Shown: positions 25,102 to 33,684 of the stretch, piece by piece | Position numbering within the stretch: the first letter of the stretch is position 1 | Layout: each line of letters opens with the position of its first letter | Assembly (NCBI RefSeq): GCF_900107745.1 | Contig: NZ_FNRO01000012.1 | Coordinates: 1 to 64,000 of the forward strand | Direction: 5' to 3' | Origin: Variovorax sp. YR216 | GTDB taxonomy: Bacteria; Pseudomonadota; Gammaproteobacteria; Burkholderiales; Burkholderiaceae_C | Length of the DNA stretch: 64,000 bases | Notes under the pieces: model-generated | Told to the model about the DNA's origin: nothing | Seen by the model: only the letters and a program-made list of their open reading frames with translations | Database searches by the model: none | Program-made: the position numbers and the translations under genes

Positions 25102-25130
25102 CTGGCAAAAGGTGCGCGTGTCCCTATAAT
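25102..25130 (+). promoter_or_regulatory. Plus-strand promoter for the double CoA-transferase (probable leaderless transcript)
   Basis: CTGGCA (25102-25107), 17-bp spacer, perfect TATAAT (25125-25130). Transcription should begin at about 25137, at or next to the ATG at 25138, and no ribosome-binding site precedes that ATG. The operator (25139-25149) would be transcribed as codons 1-4. Confidence 0.65.
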
Positions 25131-25154
25131 ATTCTAAATGGTCCAACCATTCAA
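25126..25154 (-). promoter_or_regulatory. Minus-strand promoter for the Bug/acyl-CoA synthetase operon
   Basis: Read on the minus strand: TTGAAT (25154-25149), 17-bp spacer, TATTAT (25131-25126). The operator fills the first part of the spacer exactly as at site 1. Its -10 overlaps that of the plus-strand promoter by five bases. Confidence 0.7.
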
Positions 25155-27693
25155 TCATTCAGATAATCCAGGCCTGATCGAGGGCCTGCGCGTTCTCGAA
25201 CTGTGCGAACCGGAGGCCGAGTACTGCGGCCTGCTCTTGGCCGGGCTCGGTGCCCACGTCACGAAGATCGAACCCCTCGCGGGCGCAGCCTCGCGGTGCA
25301 TGCCGCCCTTGTCGCAGGAGGGGCGTTCGCTCTATTTCCATGCCTACAACCGTGACAAGGACTCCGTGCTGCTGGACCTGCCCGGCTCGCCCGCACGTGC
25401 TTCGCTGCTGGCGCTGCTGGAGGAGGCCGATGTGTTCCTCTGCGGCAGCCTGTCTCAGTTGGAATCCGCCACGGGCCTTGCGCTGGCGGAAATCGCCCGC
25501 CGCTTCCCCGCTCTGATCACCGCGCGCATCACCCCGTTCGGCGACGACGGGCCCTGGAAGGACTTTCGCGGCAGCGATCTCATCCACCTGGCGCTGGGCG
25601 GCGTGATGATGAACACGGGCTACGACCCCGATCCGCAAGGCCGCTACGACCTGCCTCCCATCACGCCGCAGGCCTTTCACGCCGGGCACATCGCGTGCGA
25701 ACAGACGCTGATCGGCATCCTCGGCGCCTTGATGCATCGCGAACGTACCGGCGAAGGCCAGGACGTGAGTTGCGCAATACACACCGCGGTGTCGGTCTCC
25801 ACCGAGATGGACCTGATGTCCTGGGTCATGCGCGCCGCGCACCAGCAGCGACAGACTTGCCGGCACTCCGCCGAGTTGCCCAACATCACCACGCCGCTTG
25901 CGCAGACCAAGGACGGACGCTGGAACCTCGGCTGGATGGTGACTGCGGCGGACGAGAAGAAGCTCGTGGAGTTCCTCGCGTCCCGCGATATGGCCTACGA
26001 CCTCACGGGCCCCGACCCGACGCGCGATCCGAAGAAGCGCGACGTGCCGGGTGCCACGGCTTTCGACGAACACAAGGCCCATGTGTTCGAAGTGGTGCAG
26101 CGCTTCGTGCGCAGCTTCCGCTTCCGCGACCTGCCCTGGGAAGCGGCGCAGGCGCATGGCCTGATGTGGGCACCACTTCGCAAGCCGCACGAGAACCTCG
26201 ACGACCCGCACTGGGCCGCGCGCGGCACCTACGCATGGATCGACGGGCTGCCCTATCCGCGCAGCAAGTGGATCGGATCGACCACCGCATGGGTGGCCGA
26301 TCGCGCAGCACCGCAACCCGGCGAGCAGCGGCGCTCGCAAGCTCCGACCCCGAAGGACGAACCGGAGCCTGGTCGCAAGGCCCCGACGACCGACGGGCGA
26401 AGCGAACGCTCCGCGCGCGGCAGGCCTTTCGCACTGCAGGGCATCCGCATCCTCGACTTCTCCTGGTTCCTCGCATCCGCGGGCGGCACGCGCATGGTGA
26501 CGGCGCTCGGCGCGGAATGCATCAAGGTCGAGTGGAAGGACAACCTCGACAGCCGACTGGGCGCGATGGCGCCGGTCGGCGGTCGCGAGGCACGCCGGCA
26601 TGCGACAAGCCCGCTGCAAGGCGTCGACGACCCGACCATGGGCGGCCACTACAACCACAAGAACGCCGGGAAGCGCGGCCTCTCGCTCAACATTCGCGAC
26701 CCGCGAGGACTGGAGATCGCACGGAAGCTGGTGGCAGTCAGCGATGTGGTGGCCGAAGGCTTCTCGCCCGGCGTCATGGACCGCTGGGGGCTGGGCTACG
26801 AGGCGATGAAGCGCATTCGCCCGGACATCGTCTACGTGCAACAGTCGGGCATGGGCGCGCATGGACGCTATGGCCGCATGCGCACTGTCGGCCCGATCGC
26901 TGCCGCGTTCACCGGCATCAGCGAGATGTCCGGCCTTCCCGAGCCCGCGCCACCGGCGGGCTGGGGCTATTCGTACCTCGACTGGATGGGCGCCTATGGC
27001 TTCGCGCAGGCCATCCTCGCCGGCCTGGTGCACCGCGAGCGCACGGGGCAGGGTCAATGGATCGATGCCTCGCAATGCGAGTCCGGGCTGATGCTCACCG
27101 GCGTGCAGTGCCTGGAGTGGGCGCTGCATCGCAAGCCTTTCACGCGGACCGGCAATCGCTCGCCCTACGTGCCCGCGGCGCCGCATGGTGCCTATCGCTG
27201 CGCGGGCGAGGACCGATGGATCGCGATTGCCTGCTTCGACGATCGCGATTGGCAAGCTCTGGTGCGCGCCGCCGGCGAATCCGAGGCCTTGCGTGACCCC
27301 CGCTTCGCCACGCTTGCATCTCGCATTGCGCATCAGGACGCGCTGGACGAAGCGGTCGAGAACTGGACCCGCACGCAGGAGCGCTACGCCTGCATGGCGC
27401 TGCTGCAATCGCACGGCGTCGCGGCGGGCGTGTGCCAGACCGCGGAAGACCGCTGCGAGTTCGACCCGCAGCTCGCGCAGCAACAGTGGATGACCGAGGT
27501 GACGGCGCCGCGCATCGGCACCTGGCCGATCACCGAACTGCCTGCACGGCTGTCGAGAACGCCCACCCATGTCGGCGGCCTGCCGCAACGCGGCGCACCC
27601 GTCTATGGCGAGGACAACGAGTACGTGCTCGGTGAGCTCCTCGGCTATGCGAGCGCGGAGATCCGCGCCTTCGAGCGCGACGGCGTGATCTGA
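25138..27693 (+). CDS. Tandem (double-domain) CaiB/BaiF CoA-transferase
   Basis: 851 residues, about twice the normal length, made of two CoA-transferase III domains joined by a charged Pro-rich linker (about residues 395-425). Domain 1, residues about 15-390, opens GLRVLELCEPEAEYCG and contains HIACEQTLIGILGALMHRERTG. Domain 2, about 430-845, opens GIRILDFSWFLASAGGTRM and contains the fuller catalytic pattern SYLDWMGAYGFAQAILAGLVHRERTGQGQWIDASQ, where Asp in YLDW is the probable CoA-carrying residue; domain 1 has no obvious equivalent and may be structural. It would move CoA between carboxylates. The ATG at 25138 lies inside the operator and has no ribosome-binding site. Confidence 0.88.
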   Translation: MVQPFNHSDNPGLIEGLRVLELCEPEAEYCGLLLAGLGAHVTKIEPLAGAASRCMPPLSQEGRSLYFHAYNRDKDSVLLDLPGSPARASLLALLEEADVFLCGSLSQLESATGLALAEIARRFPALITARITPFGDDGPWKDFRGSDLIHLALGGVMMNTGYDPDPQGRYDLPPITPQAFHAGHIACEQTLIGILGALMHRERTGEGQDVSCAIHTAVSVSTEMDLMSWVMRAAHQQRQTCRHSAELPNITTPLAQTKDGRWNLGWMVTAADEKKLVEFLASRDMAYDLTGPDPTRDPKKRDVPGATAFDEHKAHVFEVVQRFVRSFRFRDLPWEAAQAHGLMWAPLRKPHENLDDPHWAARGTYAWIDGLPYPRSKWIGSTTAWVADRAAPQPGEQRRSQAPTPKDEPEPGRKAPTTDGRSERSARGRPFALQGIRILDFSWFLASAGGTRMVTALGAECIKVEWKDNLDSRLGAMAPVGGREARRHATSPLQGVDDPTMGGHYNHKNAGKRGLSLNIRDPRGLEIARKLVAVSDVVAEGFSPGVMDRWGLGYEAMKRIRPDIVYVQQSGMGAHGRYGRMRTVGPIAAAFTGISEMSGLPEPAPPAGWGYSYLDWMGAYGFAQAILAGLVHRERTGQGQWIDASQCESGLMLTGVQCLEWALHRKPFTRTGNRSPYVPAAPHGAYRCAGEDRWIAIACFDDRDWQALVRAAGESEALRDPRFATLASRIAHQDALDEAVENWTRTQERYACMALLQSHGVAAGVCQTAEDRCEFDPQLAQQQWMTEVTAPRIGTWPITELPARLSRTPTHVGGLPQRGAPVYGEDNEYVLGELLGYASAEIRAFERDGVI
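25139..25149. promoter_or_regulatory. FadR-type operator (site 6)
   Basis: TGGTCCAACCA between divergent genes at 25079 (-) and 25138 (+). It lies in the spacer of the minus promoter and just after the expected start of transcription of the plus promoter, so a bound dimer could block both. Confidence 0.8.
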
Positions 27694-27711
27694 GCCGCAG
27701 AGCCCACCGCC

Positions 27712-28683
27712 TCAGTCGAGGTGAATGTTCGTCGACTGGATGAACTTCTTCCAGCGCGCGCTGTCGGCCTGGATCGTCTTCTGCAGATAGGCCGCGCTAG
27801 TGTCCTCGGCTGGATCGACGCCCACGTCGCGCATTCGCCGGCGCACCGTGGGGTCGGCCAGCATCTTCGCGATCTCCGTGTTCAGCCGCTGCACCGCTTC
27901 GGGCGGCGTGCCTGCAGGCGCGCAGATGCTGTACCACGTATCGACCACGAAGCCCTTCACGCCTTCCTCCTCCATCGTCCGCAGCTCGGGTGCAGCGCCC
28001 AGGCGGGTGCGGCCGGTGACGGCCAGCGCACGCAGCTTGCCGCTGCGCACCTGCGGCAGCACCGAGGTGTCGACGAACAGGAAGTCGATTTGCCCGCCAA
28101 GCAGATCCACGATGGCCGGACCGGCGCCCTTGTACGGAACGTGCACCACCGGCGCACCGGTGAGCTGGCGGAACATTTCGCCCGAGAGGTGCGGCGTGGA
28201 CCCGTTGCCGGCCGAGCCGTAGTTCACCTTGCCCGGATTGGCCTTGGCGTAGGCGATCAGGTCCTTCACCGAGCGCACCGGGCTCGACGCATTGACCACC
28301 AGCACGTTCGCGTTGGTGAAGATCATCGACACCGGCGCGAAGTCCTTGACCGGATCGAAGGGCAGCTTCGAATACAGATGCGGATTGATGGCCATGGTGC
28401 TGTTGACCGCCATCAGCAGTGTGTAGCCGTCCGGCTGCGCCTTGGCCACGTAGGCAGCGCCGAGCGCGCCGTTGGCGCCGGCCTTGTAGTCGACCACGAC
28501 GTTCTCGCCCAGCTTGGGAGTGAGCGCCTCGCTGACGATGTTGCCGAAGGTGCTGCCCATGCCGCCCGGCGGATAGGGAACGATCAACATGACCAGCTTG
28601 TCGGGATAGGCGGCCAGCGCGGGCCACGCGGCTCCGGCAGCCAGCGCACCAAGGCCGAAGCGAAGGAATTCCTTTCGGTTCAT
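27712..28683 (-). CDS. Bug-family periplasmic solute receptor
   Basis: 323 residues from ATG 28683, which overlaps the stop of the SnoaL-like gene. The N-terminus MNRKEFLRFGLGALAAGAAWPALAA contains an R-x-F-L-R-like charged stretch and hydrophobic core, a Sec or possibly Tat-like signal. Bug motifs: LIVPYPPGGMGSTF, VVVDYKAGANGALGA, PDGYTLL, PVVHVPYKGAG and WYSICAPAGTP. Ligand unknown. Last gene of the six-gene minus-strand operon that starts with the nitroreductase at 32584, which contains a second Bug gene. Confidence 0.92.
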   Translation of the reverse strand: MNRKEFLRFGLGALAAGAAWPALAAYPDKLVMLIVPYPPGGMGSTFGNIVSEALTPKLGENVVVDYKAGANGALGAAYVAKAQPDGYTLLMAVNSTMAINPHLYSKLPFDPVKDFAPVSMIFTNANVLVVNASSPVRSVKDLIAYAKANPGKVNYGSAGNGSTPHLSGEMFRQLTGAPVVHVPYKGAGPAIVDLLGGQIDFLFVDTSVLPQVRSGKLRALAVTGRTRLGAAPELRTMEEEGVKGFVVDTWYSICAPAGTPPEAVQRLNTEIAKMLADPTVRRRMRDVGVDPAEDTSAAYLQKTIQADSARWKKFIQSTNIHLD

Positions 28684-29276
28684 GGTCGAATCCCCAACGC
28701 CTGGCGTTCCTGGAAGATGAAGTCGTCCTGGTTGCGGCGGCCCGTCTGTTGCGAGGCCGGCGGGTTCGGCTGATTGGCAGGCACCGGCACGAACTGTTTC
28801 CAGTCCGCGACCAGCGTGCGTCGCGCGATCTTCCAGCGACGGTCCTCGCGCCGCTCGAAACGGTCGACGTAGCGCGAGCAGGTCATGAGGTCCATGCCGC
28901 CACCATCGGCGCCTGCCTTGCCGCCGGCGAGCTGGTCCAGCGCAGCGCGCGCCTCGGCCGGGTAGCGCTGGGTGGTGCGAACGTAGGTCTCCACCAAGGC
29001 GAGGTCGGGGCCGGCGAACTCGATCAGCAGGTTGCTCACCGCATGCATCGAGAAAGGAATGGCCGCATGGCGGCTTCGAATCCAGTCGATCAGCCCATCC
29101 ACCGGGCCGTCGTAGGCACCATGCATGTCCGTCGCGTCGGGATGAAAGACATCGCGGATGCCGCTGAAGTCCAGCCGGTCCACTGCGCGGCACCAGCGGT
29201 ACATGCAGTCCTGGATCTGCATGCGATCGGCGATGCGCTCGGGCGAGTAGTCGTCGAGGGTGTTGCTCATCATCAT
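28680..29276 (-). CDS. SnoaL-like (NTF2-fold) protein
   Basis: 198 residues; three consecutive ATG codons (29276, 29273, 29270) overlap the stop of the upstream Bug gene. SnoaL_4-type NTF2-fold pattern: IQDCMYRWCRAVDRLDFSGIRDVFHPDATDMHGAY, a central HAVSNLLIEF strand and the closing RWKIARRTLVADW. Such proteins act as dehydratases, isomerases, aldol cyclases or small dioxygenase subunits; the pocket residues (Asp, His) are present but the reaction is not predictable. Located between two Bug genes in an operon with a thiolase-like/DUF35 pair. Extra C-terminal 40 residues are polar and likely disordered. Confidence 0.82.
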   Translation of the reverse strand: MMMSNTLDDYSPERIADRMQIQDCMYRWCRAVDRLDFSGIRDVFHPDATDMHGAYDGPVDGLIDWIRSRHAAIPFSMHAVSNLLIEFAGPDLALVETYVRTTQRYPAEARAALDQLAGGKAGADGGGMDLMTCSRYVDRFERREDRRWKIARRTLVADWKQFVPVPANQPNPPASQQTGRRNQDDFIFQERQALGIRP

Positions 29277-30247
29277 TCCGCCTCGATGCCTGCCTTGGTG
29301 ATCACGGCAGTCCACAGTGCATGATCGCGCGCCATCATGTCGCCGAAGCTCGCGGAGTCGCCGGGGTGCGGGAACATGCCCAGCACTTTGAGCTTGTCCT
29401 GCACCGCGGGCTCGGCGATCGACTTGTTCAGCGCGTCGTTGAGCTTCGCAATCACTGCGGGAGGCGTTCCCGCCGGTGCCGACAAGCCGAAGAAGGCGTT
29501 CACTGCGAAGTTGGGTAGGGTCTCGGAGATCGCGGGCACATCGGGCAGCAGCGGGCTGCGCTTTTCGCTCGACACCGCGAGCATGCGCACGCGGCCCGCA
29601 CTGACAAAGGCATTGATCGCATCCGACGGCGTGGTCAGCGCCACCTTCACGTCGCCCGCGAGCACCGCGTTGACCGCCTGCGACGCGCCCTGGTAGGGCA
29701 CGAAGACCATCTTCAGTCCGGCCGCCTGATTGAAGGATTCCGTCGCCAGATGCGCCAGCGACCCGCGACCGGCCGACGAGAACTCCAGCTTTCCGGGATT
29801 GGCCTTCGCGTAGTCGACGAGTTGCCTGATGTTGGTGGCCGGCACGACCGGGTTGAGAAGGAACACCATCGGCGTGGTGGCAATCAGCCCCACTGGCGCG
29901 AGATCCTTCTGCGAGTCGTAGTTGGCCGCCTTCTGCAGCATCGGCGTGGTAACGGTCGAGTTGCCCACCTGCAGCAGCGTGTAGCCATCGGCCTGCGAAT
30001 TCTTGACGAACACCGTGCCCATCGAGCCGCTTGCACCCAGGCGGTTCTCCACGATGATCGGTTGCCCGAGACGTCGCTGCAGAGGCTCCTGCAGCGTACG
30101 GATGAGCACGTCGCCGGTGCCGCCCGCGGCGAAGGGCACGATGATCTTGATCGGCCGGCTCGGAAAGGTGTCGGCCTGCGCGCTGCCCAGCGCCAACGCG
30201 GAAAGCGCGAGCGCCGACATGGCCAGCCATTGGCGTCGGAACATCAT
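29273..30247 (-). CDS. Bug-family periplasmic solute receptor
   Basis: 324 residues with signal peptide (RRQWLAMSALALSALALGSAQA). Bug motifs: FPSRPIKIIVPFAAGGTGDVL, GQPIIVENRLGASGSMG, ADGYTLLQ, FVPYQGASQAV and FFGLSAPAGTPP. Ligand unknown. The stop overlaps the first ATG of the SnoaL-like gene. A 51-bp gap separates it from the DUF35 gene upstream, and the RBS GGAGACAAACC lies just before its ATG. The sequence is clearly distinct from the neighbouring Bug gene, so this is an old duplication rather than a recent copy. Confidence 0.92.
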   Translation of the reverse strand: MMFRRQWLAMSALALSALALGSAQADTFPSRPIKIIVPFAAGGTGDVLIRTLQEPLQRRLGQPIIVENRLGASGSMGTVFVKNSQADGYTLLQVGNSTVTTPMLQKAANYDSQKDLAPVGLIATTPMVFLLNPVVPATNIRQLVDYAKANPGKLEFSSAGRGSLAHLATESFNQAAGLKMVFVPYQGASQAVNAVLAGDVKVALTTPSDAINAFVSAGRVRMLAVSSEKRSPLLPDVPAISETLPNFAVNAFFGLSAPAGTPPAVIAKLNDALNKSIAEPAVQDKLKVLGMFPHPGDSASFGDMMARDHALWTAVITKAGIEAE

Positions 30248-30298
30248 GGTTTGTCTCCTGGGATCGTGTAATGAAGAAACGCGAAAGCGGCGCGCCGT

Positions 30299-30694
30299 TC
30301 AGCTCGACGGCCTGAACACCGGGAAGGCGCGCCGCGAGTCGGGGTGGCTCCAGTCCACCTCCACCGCCTGGCCGATGGCCAGGTCGTCGTAGCGCGCATG
30401 GATGCGGGCGAGCATGCGCGGGCCTTCGGCCAGCTGCACCAGCGCCATCGGGTAGGGCACCGCGCCGGCCAGATGCGGCGGACCGACGCGACTCAGCGTG
30501 AGCGCGAAGATCACGCCGCGGCCGCTGGCCTCGCGCCATTCGGTGCCGGCTTCGCTCCAGAGGCTTTGCGGACGCGGATAGAACTGCGCGCGTCCGTTGC
30601 TGCGATCGAACTGCAGCATCAGGCGGCCGTCGCGCAGGCCTTCGATGAACGGAGCGCCCACATCTGGGGGCAGGTCGGTCATGGTCGTGCTCAT
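30299..30694 (-). CDS. DUF35 OB-fold protein that has lost its zinc ligands
   Basis: 131 residues starting at ATG 30694, overlapping the stop of the thiolase-like gene (ATGA). Alignment by eye to the DUF35 protein at 61799-62197, anchored on FYPR against WYPR and TEW against TEW, places the four zinc cysteines at Asp30, Asn33, Ser44 and Ser47, so the ribbon cannot bind zinc as usual. The OB fold from GRGVIFALTLSRVG onward appears intact. It should still be the partner of the thiolase-like protein encoded next to it. It is the only one of four DUF35 proteins here without cysteines. Confidence 0.8.
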   Translation of the reverse strand: MSTTMTDLPPDVGAPFIEGLRDGRLMLQFDRSNGRAQFYPRPQSLWSEAGTEWREASGRGVIFALTLSRVGPPHLAGAVPYPMALVQLAEGPRMLARIHARYDDLAIGQAVEVDWSHPDSRRAFPVFRPSS

Positions 30695-31872
30695 CGGCTT
30701 CGCTCCAGAAGCATCACCGTGCTGGTGCCCCAGGTACGGGCGTACTGGATCACACCGATGCCCGATAGCATCGCGTTGCTGGCATCGCGGACCTGTCGCT
30801 CGCCGGCCTCGCCGAACATCTGGCGGAGGCACTCGACCAGGTTGACACCGCCTCCGGCAAGTCCAGGTTGGCCTGCAGAGATCTGGCCGCCGCCCGTGTT
30901 CAGCGGCAACTCGCCACGCCAGGTCATGTCGTGCGCCTTGACGAACGCGCCGCCCTCGCCCGGGCCGCAGAAGCCGGTCTGTTCCAACTGCAGGATCAGC
31001 GCGATCAGGAAATCGTCATACCAGTGCAGCATCTTCACATCGGCGGGCTTCCATCCCACCGCATTGAATGCACGCGGCGCGACATCGGTGAAGCCAGTGC
31101 GCAGCATGTCGCCAGACGCCTCGGTCGGATCGAAGTTGATGCGCTCGGCGTACGCGACCGGATGCACCAGCTTCTGGAAGCCCATCTCTCGGGCACGGCG
31201 CGTGGACATCACCAGCACCGCGCTCGCGCCGTCGCAGCGCATCACGCAGTCGAGGATGCGCAATGGATCGGACACGATCTTTGAATCAAGGTACTCCTGC
31301 TCCGTCAACGGACGGCGCAGCGCGTCGCAGGCGTTCTCATTGAGCAGCGCGCCCTCGCGCTGGGTCACTGCCAGCTTCGCCAATGCGTCGTGCGGCAATC
31401 CGTAGCGCTGGTCGTACACGCTGGACAGCAGCGCGAAGGCCGACAACGGTCCCGCATAGCCCGCCGGGTCGCAGTACTCGGTGCGATGGCCCGACTGCAC
31501 CGAACGGTCGACGGTGGACACCGCGTCCGATGCAAGGCACAGCACGATGTCGCACAGCCCCGCCTGGATGGCGGCCGCCGCGCGCGCGATGTTGCCGCCC
31601 GAGGATGCGCCGCCGATCTCGGTCGCCTGGCACCAGGTGACCGACAGGCCCAGCCCTTCGGCCAGCAGGTTGCTGTAGAACGGGTTGCCGCCTTCGCTCA
31701 TGGCCAGCGTGGTGGCAAAGCCATCGATGCCTGCGCGCTCGATGCCGGTCTGCGCGATCAGCCGGTCGACGGCTTCGCCTGCCAGCGAGAGCGCGGTGCG
31801 TCCGCTGCGGCGCACCAGCCTGGTTTCGGCGTAGCCGACGATCGCGATGCTGCGGTCTGCGAGTGACTTCAT
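30691..31872 (-). CDS. Thiolase-like protein without nucleophilic cysteine (Ltp2/SCP2-type)
   Basis: 393 residues, lipid-transfer/SCP2-thiolase branch. By spacing from AAIQAG, the nucleophile position is Gly88 in EIGGASSGG. The conserved tyrosine is Tyr285 in LHWYDDF, and the C-terminal glycine motif reads LPLNTGGGQISAGQPG, lacking the thiolase GHP. The gene overlaps its DUF35 partner by ATGA and is separated by 4 bp from the nitroreductase. Predicted role: C-C bond cleavage of a hydroxyacyl-CoA as a heteromer with the DUF35 protein. Third of four such pairs. Confidence 0.82.
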   Translation of the reverse strand: MKSLADRSIAIVGYAETRLVRRSGRTALSLAGEAVDRLIAQTGIERAGIDGFATTLAMSEGGNPFYSNLLAEGLGLSVTWCQATEIGGASSGGNIARAAAAIQAGLCDIVLCLASDAVSTVDRSVQSGHRTEYCDPAGYAGPLSAFALLSSVYDQRYGLPHDALAKLAVTQREGALLNENACDALRRPLTEQEYLDSKIVSDPLRILDCVMRCDGASAVLVMSTRRAREMGFQKLVHPVAYAERINFDPTEASGDMLRTGFTDVAPRAFNAVGWKPADVKMLHWYDDFLIALILQLEQTGFCGPGEGGAFVKAHDMTWRGELPLNTGGGQISAGQPGLAGGGVNLVECLRQMFGEAGERQVRDASNAMLSGIGVIQYARTWGTSTVMLLERSR

Positions 31873-31876
31873 GCCA

Positions 31877-32584
31877 TCACGCGTCCACGAAATGGACCGC
31901 CTGCTCGACCGTCGCGCGTGAGGTTCGATAGCTGTTGGCAGGATGCGCGGTGTCCTCGTAGCCGAAAGAGATGCCGCACACCATCAGGCGTTCCTTCGCG
32001 ATCCCCAGTTCCTGCTTGACGAGTGCACTCTGGTGCGCGAGCGCGGCCTGCGGAATCGCCGCCAGCCCATGGGCCTGCATCGCGAGCAGCACCACTTGCA
32101 CATAGCCGCCCACATCGACCGCACCGTAGACACCAAGGCCCGGGTCGCTGGTCAGGATGGCGACGTGCGGCGCACCGAAGAGCCGGAAGTTCTCGAGTGT
32201 CTGGCGCGCATAGCCTTCCCTGTCCCCGCGCTCGACGCCGACCGCGCTGTAGAGCTGGAAGCCGCATTCGCGCCGACGCTCCAGGTAGACGCCGCGGTAC
32301 TCCTGAGGAAAAGGAAAGTCGGTGCCGCCGCCCCCGCCTGCGCGCTCCGCCGCGAGCAACTTTGCACGCAGGCGCTCGGTTGCCTCGCCCGAGGTCACGC
32401 TGACTTGCCAGGCCTGCGAGTTGCACCACGAGGCGGCGCGCTGCGCGGTGCGCAGGACCGATTCGATGGTGGCGCGCTCCACCGGTTTCTGCAGGAAGGC
32501 GCGACAGCTGTGTCGCTGCGTGAGCAGCGAATCCAGCACCTGGGCGGGCGTGGAGTGCATCGTGGATTCGATTATTGGTTGCAT
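31877..32584 (-). CDS. Nitroreductase-family FMN oxidoreductase
   Basis: 235 residues. FMN-binding nitroreductase fold: RHSCRAFLQKPVERATIE at the N-terminus (Arg and Ser contact FMN phosphate), AASWCNSQAWQV, the central VDVGGYVQVVLLAMQAHGLAAIPQAALA helix and C-terminal GISFGYED. Members reduce nitro groups, enones or flavins with NAD(P)H, and some dehalogenate or act as enoate reductases. It leads the operon with a thiolase-like/DUF35 pair, two Bug receptors and SnoaL. Its ATG at 32584 is close to operator site 7. An ATG eight codons later (32560) is an alternative start. Confidence 0.88.
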   Translation of the reverse strand: MQPIIESTMHSTPAQVLDSLLTQRHSCRAFLQKPVERATIESVLRTAQRAASWCNSQAWQVSVTSGEATERLRAKLLAAERAGGGGGTDFPFPQEYRGVYLERRRECGFQLYSAVGVERGDREGYARQTLENFRLFGAPHVAILTSDPGLGVYGAVDVGGYVQVVLLAMQAHGLAAIPQAALAHQSALVKQELGIAKERLMVCGISFGYEDTAHPANSYRTSRATVEQAVHFVDA

Positions 32585-32591
32585 ATTTGAA

Positions 32592-32602
32592 TGGTAGGAC
32601 CA
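32592..32602. promoter_or_regulatory. FadR-type operator (site 7) with adjacent -10 box
   Basis: TGGTAGGACCA between divergent genes at 32584 (-) and 32694 (+). A perfect TATAAT (32604-32609) lies two bases to the right, and TTGCAT (32579-32584) to the left at a 19-bp spacing could be its -35 element. Confidence 0.78.
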
Positions 32603-32693
32603 ATATAATGATATTTCCTGACCGAGTCAAACCAGCCCGGTTCGGCCGACGTTATCCGCGGGCCCATTCACCCATTCAACGAAGGAGACACCC

Positions 32694-33674
32694 ATGACCG
32701 AGTGCCGCATCCGGCGCCGCACACTGCTTGCCGCCGGCGCCGCCGCCATTGCTGCCCGGCCACTCTGGGCGGAGGAGCCGTTCCCGTCGCGCCCCATCAA
32801 GATCCTCGTGGGCGCCGGCGCCGGCGGCACCACGGATATCACCGCGCGCCTCGTGGGTGACAAGATGGGCAAGCTGCTCGGTCAACCCGTGGTGATCGAC
32901 AACAAGCCAGGCGCCTCGGGGACGCTCTCGGTGGCGCAGACGGTGCGTGCGCCGGTCGACGGCTACACGCTGGTGTGGGTCGGCAACAGCGTGATGGCGA
33001 TCTCGCCCTATCTCTACAAGAACCCCGGCTACGACGTGAAGACGCTGATCCCGGTGGGACAGGCCACCACCTCGGGCTTCATCCTGGTCGCTTCGCCGAC
33101 GCTCGGCGTCAACAACGTGAAGGAACTCGTGGCTTACGGCAAGGCGCATCCCGGACAACTCAGCTTCGGCTCCAACGGCGTCAACGGCAGCCTGCATCTG
33201 CTGGCCGAGTTGCTCAAGAGCGAGGCCGGCTTCGACGCGCTGCATGTGCCCTACAAGGGTGGGGCGGAATCGGCGAGCGCCATCCTGGGCGGCAACATCC
33301 AGTTCCTGTTCGACGCGTTGTCGTCCAACATTCCGCTCGTGCGCTCGGGCAAGCTCAAGGCGCTGGCCGTGACCGGACCCCAGCGCGAGAAGGAACTTCC
33401 CGAAGTACCGACCATGGCCGAGCAAGGCTACCCCGGCATGACGACGGAAGTGTTCTTCGGTCTCGTGGCGCCGCCCGGAACACCCCATGCAGTGGTGATG
33501 AAGCTCAACGAGACGATGGGCAAGGCGCTGGAGGACCCCGCCGTCCGCGAAGCCCTGCAGCGCTCGGGCAACGAACCGAAGTTCAGCACGCCGCAGCAGT
33601 TCCGCGCGCTGGTCGACAAGGAAGGCGCACGCTTCGGGGCCTTGCTGCAAGCGAAGGGCATCCAGCCGGAATGA
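32694..33674 (+). CDS. Bug-family periplasmic solute receptor
   Basis: 326 residues with an arginine-rich signal peptide (MTECRIRRRTLLAAGAAAIAARPLWA; possibly Tat-type). The start follows GAAGGAGAC. Bug motifs: FPSRPIKILVGAGAGGTTDI, GQPVVIDNKPGASGTL, VDGYTLVW, ALHVPYKGG and FFGLVAPPGTP. Ligand unknown. Single-gene unit facing the nitroreductase operon; convergent with DUF2889, with a strong hairpin between the stop codons. Confidence 0.93.
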   Translation: MTECRIRRRTLLAAGAAAIAARPLWAEEPFPSRPIKILVGAGAGGTTDITARLVGDKMGKLLGQPVVIDNKPGASGTLSVAQTVRAPVDGYTLVWVGNSVMAISPYLYKNPGYDVKTLIPVGQATTSGFILVASPTLGVNNVKELVAYGKAHPGQLSFGSNGVNGSLHLLAELLKSEAGFDALHVPYKGGAESASAILGGNIQFLFDALSSNIPLVRSGKLKALAVTGPQREKELPEVPTMAEQGYPGMTTEVFFGLVAPPGTPHAVVMKLNETMGKALEDPAVREALQRSGNEPKFSTPQQFRALVDKEGARFGALLQAKGIQPE

Positions 33675-33684
33675 GACCTGCGGC

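Noticed and set aside
25159-27588. Very long open frame antisense to the double CoA-transferase
   Set aside because: A GC-rich shadow frame: His/Arg/Ala-biased composition, no family resemblance, and the sense frame has clear domains. Similar antisense frames elsewhere were rejected for the same reason.
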